Source: Actinomyces sp. (GTDB lineage: Bacteria > Actinomycetota > Actinomycetes > Actinomycetales > Actinomycetaceae). Taken from it: a DNA stretch of 16,369 nucleotides. The stretch lies in NCBI GenBank assembly GCA_012837655.1, contig DUQT01000182.1, forward strand, positions 1-16,369, written 5' to 3'. Below the pieces are notes generated by a model. It did no database searches, had not been told where the DNA came from, and was given only the letters and a program-made list of their open reading frames with translations. Each line of letters begins with the position of its first letter. The first letter of the stretch is position 1. The position numbers and the translations under genes are program-made. This document shows, piece by piece, positions 5,969-12,439 of this stretch.

Positions 5969-7846
5969 ATGACGCAACCTGCGAATGCCGCACGGCCCGA
6001 ATATCACGTGGATGCCATCTCGACGATCGAGGAATACCTGGATCAGTCCGACTGGCGAGTAAACGCAAACGCTAACCAGGATTACTCGGTTGGCGGACTC
6101 ATCTTGAACACTGCGGGCAAGATGGTTGCGAACTACTGGCTCACAAGGGTCTTTACCCCCGAGGCCGGAATGGCACACCGCGAGGGTGACATCCATATCC
6201 ACGACCTTGACATGCTGTCCGGATACTGCGCGGGCTGGTCGCTGAAGCAACTTCTGCAAGAGGGATTCAACGGCGTCACCGGAGCGATTGCGTCCGCTCC
6301 GCCGAAGCACTTTTCTTCCGCCTGCGGCCAGATCGTGAACTTCCTGGGTACCTTGCAAAATGAGTGGGCGGGCGCGCAAGCGTTCTCCAGTTTCGATACC
6401 TACATGGCTCCGTTCATTCGTCTGGACAACATGGAGTACGAGGACGTCGTCCAGAACATGCAGGAGTTGATCTACAACCTGAACGTGCCTTCGCGCTGGG
6501 GTTCGCAGTGTCCGTTCACGAACCTGACGTTCGACTGGACCTGCCCGGAGGACCTGAAGGACGAATACCCGCTCATTGGCGATGAGGTATGCGACTTCAC
6601 CTACGGTGAACTCCAAGAAGAAATGGACATGATCAACCGTGCGTTCATGGAGGTCATGATTAACGGCGATGCGGACGGTCGCGTATTCACCTTCCCGATT
6701 CCGACGTACAACATCACGCCCGACTTCGACTGGGACACCGAAAACGTCGACATGCTGTTTGAAATGACAGCGAAGTACGGCCTGCCCTACTTCCAGAACT
6801 TCCTAAACTCGGACCTGGATCCGGGCATGATCCGCTCCATGTGCTGCCGTCTGCAGCTGGACCTGCGCGAACTACTGAAGCGCGGCAACGGCCTGTTTGG
6901 ATCCGCAGAGCAGACCGGATCGGTCGGCGTAGTCACCATTAACATGGCTCGCCTGGGCTACCTGTACGCCTCCGATGAAGAAAGGCTGATGACCCGCCTC
7001 GATGAGCTGATCGACCTCGCTTCTGACACTTTGGAAAAGCGCCGCAAGGTCGTCCAGCACTACATGGATAACGGCCTGTTCCCCTACACCAAGCGCTACC
7101 TGGGAACTCTCGAAAACCACTTCACGACGATTGGCGTGAACGGTATGAACGAGATGGTTCGCAACTTCACGCTGGACGCACACGACATCACCGACGATTT
7201 CGGTCACGACATGTCGGTCCGCATCCTTGACCACATCAACGAGCGCATGGTGCAGCTACAGGAATCCACCGGAAACCTGTACAACTTGGAGGCCACTCCG
7301 GCAGAGGGCACGACCTACCGCTTCGCTCGTGAAGACCAGAAGCGTTTCCCGACCATCATTCAGGCGGGCACGAAGGAAGCTCCGTACTACACGAACTCCT
7401 CCCAGCTTCCGGTGGGCTACACGGAAGACCCGTTCGAGGCCCTCGAAATGCAGGAAGAGCTGCAGGGCAAGTACACGGGCGGCACGGTGCTGCACCTCTA
7501 CATGGGCGAGCGCGTGTCTTCCGCCGAAGCCTGCAAGCAACTGGTTCACAGGTCCCTAAAGACGTTCAAGGTCCCCTACATTACGATCACTCCGACCTTC
7601 TCGATTTGCCCGACCCACGGCTACCTGGCCGGCGAACACTTCGAATGCCCCAAGTGTGCAGAGCGCGGCCGCGAAACCGCGTGCGAGGTCTGGACGCGCG
7701 TAATGGGCTACTTCCGCCCGGTAACTTCCTTCAACGAAGGCAAGCAGTCCGAATACGCCGAACGAACCATGTTCACCGAGGCCGCCGCAGCCAACCACGG
7801 GCCGCTGGTTTCACGCGTGCTCGGCAAAGTTGAAGCGAACGCTTAA
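5969..7846 (+). CDS. nrdD: Anaerobic (class III) ribonucleoside-triphosphate reductase, large subunit
   Basis: 625 residues. It reduces ribonucleoside triphosphates to deoxynucleotides without oxygen, using a glycyl radical. The motif RVMGYFRP carries the radical glycine G580. A zinc site precedes it: C547-P-T-H550 and C560-P-K-C563, so one usual cysteine is a histidine. Active-site features include YCAGWS (C87) and M291-C292-C293 in MCCRLQLD; a Met two residues before the second Cys is what formate-dependent NrdD1 enzymes show, by family knowledge. The sequence begins directly at the catalytic domain (SDWRVNANANQDYS), so the N-terminal ATP-cone found in the E. coli enzyme (712 residues) is absent; an in-frame TGA 51 bases upstream of the ATG rules out a missed extension. 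AGGAG lies five bases before the ATG. nrdG follows with no gap. NrdR control is likely. Confidence 0.97.
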   Translation: MTQPANAARPEYHVDAISTIEEYLDQSDWRVNANANQDYSVGGLILNTAGKMVANYWLTRVFTPEAGMAHREGDIHIHDLDMLSGYCAGWSLKQLLQEGFNGVTGAIASAPPKHFSSACGQIVNFLGTLQNEWAGAQAFSSFDTYMAPFIRLDNMEYEDVVQNMQELIYNLNVPSRWGSQCPFTNLTFDWTCPEDLKDEYPLIGDEVCDFTYGELQEEMDMINRAFMEVMINGDADGRVFTFPIPTYNITPDFDWDTENVDMLFEMTAKYGLPYFQNFLNSDLDPGMIRSMCCRLQLDLRELLKRGNGLFGSAEQTGSVGVVTINMARLGYLYASDEERLMTRLDELIDLASDTLEKRRKVVQHYMDNGLFPYTKRYLGTLENHFTTIGVNGMNEMVRNFTLDAHDITDDFGHDMSVRILDHINERMVQLQESTGNLYNLEATPAEGTTYRFAREDQKRFPTIIQAGTKEAPYYTNSSQLPVGYTEDPFEALEMQEELQGKYTGGTVLHLYMGERVSSAEACKQLVHRSLKTFKVPYITITPTFSICPTHGYLAGEHFECPKCAERGRETACEVWTRVMGYFRPVTSFNEGKQSEYAERTMFTEAAAANHGPLVSRVLGKVEANA

Positions 7847-8566
7847 GTGACTGACACGTTACAGCTCGCGGGCATCCAGCCGATGTCATCCGTGGACTGG
7901 CCAGGAAAACTGGTCGCCACGGTGTTCGCGCAAGGATGCCCGTGGGCGTGCGGATACTGTCACAACCACGCGATCATCGACTGTCAAACCCCGGGAATCC
8001 TGCCGTGGGAAGAAGTCGTCGCGCTCATGAAGCGCCGCCACGGCCTCCTGGATGGAATTGTTTTTTCAGGAGGCGAGGCAACCCGCCAACCCGCCCTGCT
8101 GGACGCCGCCCGTGAAATTAAAGACATGGGTTTCGAAGTTGGCCTGCATACCGCCGGTCCATATCCGAGGGCGTTGCAACACCTGTTGGACGCCGGCCTG
8201 ATCGACTGGGTGGGCATGGACATCAAGGCAACTCCTAACAATTATCCGGCCGTGGTGGGGCGTCCGAACTCTGGGGAGAAGGCGTGGAAATCGCTGCAGA
8301 TCCTGTTAGATTACGCGCAACGGCATCCGGATTTTGACTATGAAATTCGACTAACTGCGTTTCCAAGTTCGCCAGGTGATGAACTTGAGGTCGCTCGCGG
8401 TTGTCGTGACGCCGGCGCAAAAACCTTCGCGCTGCAACAGGCGCGCCAGCTTGGGGCTCCCGAGGGTTTTGAAGCGCAGGCAATCGGCTGGGAAGACCAG
8501 TTCGACGCGCTTGCTAGAGACATCAAAAATCTGGGTTTTGAACGCCTAATTGTGCGCCGCGCGTGA
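7847..8566 (+). CDS. nrdG: Anaerobic ribonucleotide reductase activating protein, radical SAM
   Basis: 239 residues. The radical-SAM cluster motif C31-PWA-C35-GY-C38 is present in AQGCPWACGYCHN, followed by the SAM-binding glycine motif FSGGE near residue 75. This protein uses a 4Fe-4S cluster and S-adenosylmethionine to generate the glycyl radical on NrdD. The start is GTG 7847, directly abutting the nrdD TAA (TAAGTG), with no good ribosome binding site of its own, so translation probably depends on ribosomes finishing nrdD. The next ATG (codon 13) would cut into the conserved GIQPMSSVDWPGKLVATVF region, so GTG is preferred. It is longer than the E. coli NrdG (about 154 residues) and matches the longer form common in Gram-positive anaerobes. 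Confidence 0.95.
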   Translation: MTDTLQLAGIQPMSSVDWPGKLVATVFAQGCPWACGYCHNHAIIDCQTPGILPWEEVVALMKRRHGLLDGIVFSGGEATRQPALLDAAREIKDMGFEVGLHTAGPYPRALQHLLDAGLIDWVGMDIKATPNNYPAVVGRPNSGEKAWKSLQILLDYAQRHPDFDYEIRLTAFPSSPGDELEVARGCRDAGAKTFALQQARQLGAPEGFEAQAIGWEDQFDALARDIKNLGFERLIVRRA

Positions 8567-8656
8567 GTGCCGGATCCAACAATTGGGGTGAGATCGCGCG
8601 GAAACCGTGGAATACTACTTTGAACAAAGTCCTTATCCGCGGCGAAAAGGAAAACT
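8567..8656. promoter_or_regulatory. Intergenic region upstream of the variant-leucine-repeat membrane protein gene
   Basis: These 90 bases hold a perfect 14-base dyad ACTTTGAACAAAGT at 8617-8630 (arms ACTTTG/CAAAGT, two-base centre). It may be a small operator. A poor extended -10 (TGG then AATACT, 8608-8616) is the best promoter candidate. The ribosome site AAAGGA at 8646-8651 serves the next gene. No terminator for nrdDG is visible. Confidence 0.3.
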
Positions 8657-9865
8657 ATGAACACGGATCCATCTGCTTCACGGCCGCAACGTGACCTGGT
8701 TGCGATCGCGTCGAATCCGAACACGGATCTTGAAATCCTGCGCACGCTCGCGTACGAATACCCCCATCTGCGCCCAGTGATCGCTCTAAACCCCTCGGCC
8801 TACGAGGGGCTCTTGCAGTGGCTGGGCGACCTTGGCGACGACAACGTGAACGCGGCCCTGCGACAGCGAAAGGAATCCGGGCCAGTTTTCCCATCCACCA
8901 ATTCCGAGGGCGAGCCTGCAAACGGTAACGGTGACGGTGCCGCGGAAACCAACGGCTCCGATGAATCGGATGCGGGTGGCGAGGTCGAGTCCAGTGACAG
9001 CGCGGACGCTGCAGCCGACGGTGCTGGCGCAGCTGATGGGGCCGGAGCGGGTGCGACAACCGGCGGTTCCGGAGCAACTGGTGGGGCCGGTGCGGCTGAT
9101 AGGGCAGGCACGGCTGATAGGGCCGACGAAACTGAAGTTATTTCCCCAGTTGCCGGCATGCCAGCAACGCACGTCCCTGCACGCGCAAACTCCGATGCAA
9201 AGGTAGCAGCCGCAACAGCGACAGGGACCGCAGGAACTCAACCCGATGAAAAAAAGAACCGCTCCACGCCGATCATAATTTCGATCCTGGCGCTGGTTGC
9301 AGTGGCCCTGGTTGGGCTGGTCATCTACTTTACGACCAGGTCACCCGCCTCCGAAGATGACCTCGCGGCCACGGAAGCTACCACACAATCTGAGGCAACT
9401 GAAGAGGCCACCGAGGCTCCAACAGAACCGGAAGAAACCACCGAAGAGCCAACCGAGCCCGAACTGAAGTACCCCGCACCCGACGGCACGGCCACGATCG
9501 AGCGTATCGCCGCCCCATCCGGCAACATCTTGTGCCAGCTTTCAAAGGACGCAGTCACCTGCACTGTCCTTGAAACCAATGATGGCGACGCGTTTGGCGA
9601 AAAGTGCTCCGACGGATCCGTGACCGTCCAAGCGACCGCAGAGGGCGTTGCTTTGAACTGTGACGCCAAGGTTTCTGCAGAAGGCATGGCTTCGGTTGAT
9701 TACGGCAACTTTGGTCAGTTTGAAAACTTTGCTTGCGGCTCCCAGTACAACGGAGTCTCTTGCTGGAACCAGGAAACCGGCCAGGGCCTGGCAGTGTCAC
9801 GTCAGGGTTGGACGAGCTCCGACAAGGGCTTCATCACCGAGGAATCCTACCCCTGGACCCAGTAG
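8657..9865 (+). CDS. Single-pass membrane protein: variant leucine-repeat N-domain, disordered linker, cysteine-rich outer domain
   Basis: 402 residues in four parts. Residues 12-68 (DLVAIASNPNTDLEILRTLA, then PHLRPVIALNPSAYEGLLQWL) resemble the variant leucine-rich repeat (LRV) domain of actinobacterial proteins. Residues about 75-200 are a low-complexity linker rich in Gly, Ala, Asp, Ser and Thr. A membrane segment spans about 206-226 (IIISILALVAVALVGLVIYF), preceded by EKKNR, which favours an inside N-terminus. Then comes a Thr/Glu/Pro stalk (about 235-268) and an outer domain (270-402) with six cysteines: C293, C302, C317, C335, C360 and C369. Six suggests three disulfides; the start PSGNILC recalls the DUF6636-like group. 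AAAGGA lies five bases before the ATG. Function unknown; the layout suggests a link between cytoplasm and envelope. No signal peptide is seen. Confidence 0.8.
   Translation: MNTDPSASRPQRDLVAIASNPNTDLEILRTLAYEYPHLRPVIALNPSAYEGLLQWLGDLGDDNVNAALRQRKESGPVFPSTNSEGEPANGNGDGAAETNGSDESDAGGEVESSDSADAAADGAGAADGAGAGATTGGSGATGGAGAADRAGTADRADETEVISPVAGMPATHVPARANSDAKVAAATATGTAGTQPDEKKNRSTPIIISILALVAVALVGLVIYFTTRSPASEDDLAATEATTQSEATEEATEAPTEPEETTEEPTEPELKYPAPDGTATIERIAAPSGNILCQLSKDAVTCTVLETNDGDAFGEKCSDGSVTVQATAEGVALNCDAKVSAEGMASVDYGNFGQFENFACGSQYNGVSCWNQETGQGLAVSRQGWTSSDKGFITEESYPWTQ
9032..9123 (+). repeat. Degenerate GC-rich direct repeats in the linker coding sequence
   Basis: The unit GGCTGATAGGGC occurs at 9094-9105 and again at 9112-9123 (18 bases apart, encoding A-D-R-A-G-T steps). 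A related GCTGATGGGGCCGG lies at 9032-9045. The repeats keep the reading frame (multiples of three) and encode Gly/Ala-rich linker, so length could vary between strains without frameshift. Confidence 0.6.
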
Positions 9866-9971
9866 GGATTCAGAGCAGAACTTCGAGAAAGGCACGCTGA
9901 TTGAAGAATCGGCGTAGCTTTTAAGAACCAGCACATCAACCAGCAGGTTATAGACAGTAGGGATTAGCAGT
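9866..9971. other. Intergenic region upstream of the LacI-family gene
   Basis: This 106-base gap presumably holds the regulator's promoter. TATAGA at 9949-9954 is a possible -10, but no -35 stands 16-18 bases before it. The only ribosome site is a weak TAGGGA about 10 bases before the ATG. No LacI-like palindrome comparable to those at 11050-11100 is visible, so autoregulation is not supported. Confidence 0.3.
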
Positions 9972-10991
9972 ATGGCCAAGCGAGTAACTATGGCTGACGT
10001 GGCCAAAAAGGCCGGCGTTTCAACCGCAACGGTTTCGCTTGCGCTCAGTAGTACTTCCAGTCGAATCCCTGAAGTTACAGCGGAAAAGGTTCGCGCAGCC
10101 GCGAAAGAGCTCGGGTACCTTCCAGACGTAACTGCCCGCACCCTGCGCACGGGTAACTCCCAGCTGATCGGCTTCATTTCCGACGAGGTCACCGTTACCC
10201 GTTTCGCGTCCGCAATGGTGCGCGGAATCCTCGACGGTGCCGAACGAGCGGGCTACGACGTGATCATGACTGAAACTGGTCACGACACCGCCCGGTTCGA
10301 AAAAGCCATTCGCGTGCTGGAAGCGCGCGGCGTTGACGGCATCATTATCGGCATGATGGCATCGCGAAGCGTTCGCATCCCGAAACTGCGCCGGCAACTC
10401 CCGGTTGTAATCGTGAACGGCATCGCAGAAGGCCGCCACAGCGTGCTTCCCGACGAATATCGGGCAGGAACCGTCGCGGTCAACGAGCTCGTCTCAAATG
10501 GGCACCGCCGCATCGCCCTCATTGGTCGACATCCCCTGCAGCGCGGAGATTCCTTCACCGTTAACATTCCCGTTCGTTTAGCCGCGATTGACGATGCGAT
10601 GTCCGAGGCCGGACTTGAGTTTGTCTACGAAGTTCAATCCGAGGTATGGGAGCCAGAGGTCGGGTATGACGCGACTCTGGAGATTCTGGATAACTCGGAG
10701 GGCGTGACTGCGATCTTGGCGGCTAACGACCGGCTGGCAACTGGCGTGTATCAGGCGTTGAAGGATAGGAACCTAAAGATTCCAGCCGATGTGTCTGTGA
10801 TGTCGTTTGACGATGAAGATTTGGCGCGGATCGTGCGGCCGCCTCTTACAACTATGCGTCTGCCTTATCGAGAGATGGGGGAGACCGCTGTTAGCGAGCT
10901 GCTCGATCTAGTTAAGGGAAAGTCGATCGAGGAATCACCGACCCTTTTGACACTGCCGCTGATTCGGCGAACTTCTGTGGCGAAGCTTTAA
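9972..10991 (+). CDS. cscR: LacI-family transcriptional regulator, probably of sucrose genes
   Basis: 339 residues, the standard LacI-family length. The N-terminal helix-turn-helix is clear (VTMADVAKKAGVSTATVSLAL, about residues 5-25), followed by the hinge-helix region (EKVRAAAKELGYLPDVTARTLRT). The rest is a periplasmic-binding-protein-like sugar sensor, with typical blocks GVDGIIIGMMASR, AILAANDRLATGVYQALKDRN and DVSVMSFDDEDLARIVRPPLTTMR. It lies directly upstream of the symporter and GH32 genes on the same strand, and the symporter promoter is covered by LacI-type CG-centred palindromes, so it is most likely a repressor of the locus relieved by sucrose or a fructoside. The effector is inference. 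The ribosome site is weak; an alternative ATG at codon 7 has none and would clip the DNA-binding domain. Confidence 0.9.
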   Translation: MAKRVTMADVAKKAGVSTATVSLALSSTSSRIPEVTAEKVRAAAKELGYLPDVTARTLRTGNSQLIGFISDEVTVTRFASAMVRGILDGAERAGYDVIMTETGHDTARFEKAIRVLEARGVDGIIIGMMASRSVRIPKLRRQLPVVIVNGIAEGRHSVLPDEYRAGTVAVNELVSNGHRRIALIGRHPLQRGDSFTVNIPVRLAAIDDAMSEAGLEFVYEVQSEVWEPEVGYDATLEILDNSEGVTAILAANDRLATGVYQALKDRNLKIPADVSVMSFDDEDLARIVRPPLTTMRLPYREMGETAVSELLDLVKGKSIEESPTLLTLPLIRRTSVAKL

Positions 10992-11049
10992 CTCAGGATC
11001 GCCCTCGAAACCCTTTTATGACAGTGAAAACGTGATCTTAACCAATTTT

Positions 11050-11065
11050 AGTTAAACGATTGACT
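11050..11065. promoter_or_regulatory. LacI-type operator A
   Basis: AGTTAAACGATTGACT is a CG-centred dyad with six of eight positions symmetric. It overlaps the -35 hexamer of the cscB promoter, so repressor bound here would block RNA polymerase. Confidence 0.55.
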
Positions 11066-11088
11066 AACGTTAACGTAGTCGCTATAGT
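11060..11088 (+). promoter_or_regulatory. Strong sigma-70-type promoter for cscB-cscA
   Basis: The -35 is TTGACT (11060-11065) and the -10 is TATAGT (11083-11088), each five of six to consensus, with an exact 17-base spacer. This is the best promoter in the window. The expected start of transcription near 11095 leaves a leader of about 35 bases before the ATG at 11129. Confidence 0.8.
11065..11076. promoter_or_regulatory. LacI-type operator B (overlapping palindromes in the promoter spacer)
   Basis: TAACGTTA (11065-11072) is a perfect CG-centred palindrome, and ACGTTAACGT (11067-11076) is a perfect 10-base palindrome overlapping it. Both lie in the spacer between -35 and -10. The dyad extends weakly through GACT on the left and AGTC on the right, offset by one base. 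Confidence 0.55.
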
Positions 11089-11100
11089 TAATCGTGTAAC
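11087..11100. promoter_or_regulatory. LacI-type operator C
   Basis: GTTAATCGTGTAAC has perfect GTTA/TAAC arms around a CG-containing centre and overlaps the -10 and the expected transcription start. Its centre is 36 bases from operator A and 25 from operator B. Confidence 0.5.
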
Positions 11101-11128
11101 CACTCGTTCAAAGGCGAAGGGGACGGTC

Positions 11129-12406
11129 ATGTCTCAGTTTTCACAGTTATTCAAAAAGAACTCGTATCTATACGGTTCGGCCACAATCATGCTCTTCTTC
11201 ATGTCGTGGGGTATCTGGTGGTCGTTTTTCCAGATCTGGCTGACTTCACCAACAGGTGGAATCCAGCTAAACGGTTCACAGGTTGGAACGGTCTACGCGA
11301 TTAACGGCGCGGGCACCCTAATCCTGATGTTCCTCTACGGGGCGGTCCAGGACAAGCTTTACCTGAAGCGCACGCTCGTCATCATTGTTGCGGCAATCAT
11401 GGCGCTGATCGGCCCGTTTGCACAGTTTGTATACCAGCCGCTACTGCAGAACAACTTCACGCTCGGCGCCGTGCTGGGCGGTGTGATCCTCTCGGCAGGT
11501 TTTGTTGGCGCGGTATCGCTGTTCGAAGCCTACGTTGAGCGAATTTCTCGCGTTCACGGCTTCGAGTTCGGCCAGGCCCGCATGTGGGGCTCGGTTGGCT
11601 ACGCCATTGTTGCGCTGATCGCGGGCTTCATGTTCACCATTAACCCGTTCGTTAACTTCTGGATCGGCTCAGTTCTCGGACTTGTGCTGCTGCTAATCCA
11701 GGTGTTCTGGAAGACCGAAAGCGACGAAACCCAGGCCGCTATCACTCCCGACACCCCAACCGTTGCAGAGATGTTCGCCCTCCTAAAGGATTCAAAGGTT
11801 TGGGCAGTCATTGGATTCGTATTCCTGTCGTGGACTTTCTACACGGTTTTCGACCAGCAGATGTTCCCGGACTTCTACACGACGCTGTTCGCTGACCAGG
11901 CAACCGGCCAGCAGATGTACGGTGTTTTGAACTCGATTCAGGTGTTCCTTGAGGCCGCGATGATGGCTCTCGTTCCGCTGCTGCTGAATAAGGTTGGCGC
12001 ACGCAACTCCCTGCTGCTGGGCGTTACCGTAATGTTCCTGCGCATCGGTATGTGTGCTGTGTTTGATTCTGCGATCCTGATTTCCGCAGCGAAGCTGCTC
12101 CACGCCATTGAGGTCCCGCTGTTCGTGCTGGGCATCTTCAAGTACTTCTCGATCCACTTCAACCCCGCACTTTCTGCGACCCTGTACCTGGTTGCCTGGA
12201 ACCTGGCTTCACAGCTTGGAAACATCGTGCTTTCCAACCCGCTGGGCCGCCTGCGTGACTCGATTGGTTACCAGCCGACCTTCGCGATCATTTCCGGTGT
12301 CGCTCTAGTTGCCGCCGCATACCTGCTCATCTTCTTGAAGAAGGATGGGGAAGCCGTTTACAAGCCGGCTGAATCGCAGGTCATTTCACCTGAACCCGTC
12401 AAGTAA
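11129..12406 (+). CDS. cscB: Sucrose:proton symporter, LacY/CscB family (MFS oligosaccharide:H+ symporter)
   Basis: 425 residues with about 12 membrane segments. It resembles E. coli CscB throughout, for example FMSWGIWWSFFQIWL, the loop YGAVQDKLYLKR, and FDQQMFPDFY. Residues essential in LacY have counterparts: R151 in FGQARMWG (LacY R144), the Glu in FEAYVER (E126), the Arg in FLRIG (R302), and H325/E328 in LHAIEVP (H322/E325). The family couples sugar entry to proton flow, so sucrose arrives unphosphorylated. The frame stays open upstream to a TTG at 11060, but that TTG is the promoter -35. The true start is ATG 11129, with AGGGG six bases before it. The GH32 gene follows 33 bases downstream, so the two form an operon under the LacI-type promoter. 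Sucrose is the most likely substrate; related fructosides are possible. Confidence 0.92.
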   Translation: MSQFSQLFKKNSYLYGSATIMLFFMSWGIWWSFFQIWLTSPTGGIQLNGSQVGTVYAINGAGTLILMFLYGAVQDKLYLKRTLVIIVAAIMALIGPFAQFVYQPLLQNNFTLGAVLGGVILSAGFVGAVSLFEAYVERISRVHGFEFGQARMWGSVGYAIVALIAGFMFTINPFVNFWIGSVLGLVLLLIQVFWKTESDETQAAITPDTPTVAEMFALLKDSKVWAVIGFVFLSWTFYTVFDQQMFPDFYTTLFADQATGQQMYGVLNSIQVFLEAAMMALVPLLLNKVGARNSLLLGVTVMFLRIGMCAVFDSAILISAAKLLHAIEVPLFVLGIFKYFSIHFNPALSATLYLVAWNLASQLGNIVLSNPLGRLRDSIGYQPTFAIISGVALVAAAYLLIFLKKDGEAVYKPAESQVISPEPVK

Positions 12407-12439
12407 GATTCGTTGAACAAGCCTTTAAGGGGAACAAAG

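Noticed and set aside
5948..6616. Minus-strand frame of 222 codons opposite the start of nrdD
   Set aside because: It lies entirely antisense to the well-supported nrdD sequence, and its Arg/Val-rich translation is what codon bias on the other strand produces.
11060..11128. N-terminal extension of the symporter from TTG 11060
   Set aside because: This TTG is the -35 hexamer and the segment contains the whole promoter. ATG 11129 has a proper ribosome site and matches the family N-terminus.
12413..12439. Earlier TTG start for the GH32 gene
   Set aside because: It has no ribosome site, whereas ATG 12440 has AAGGGGA at good spacing.
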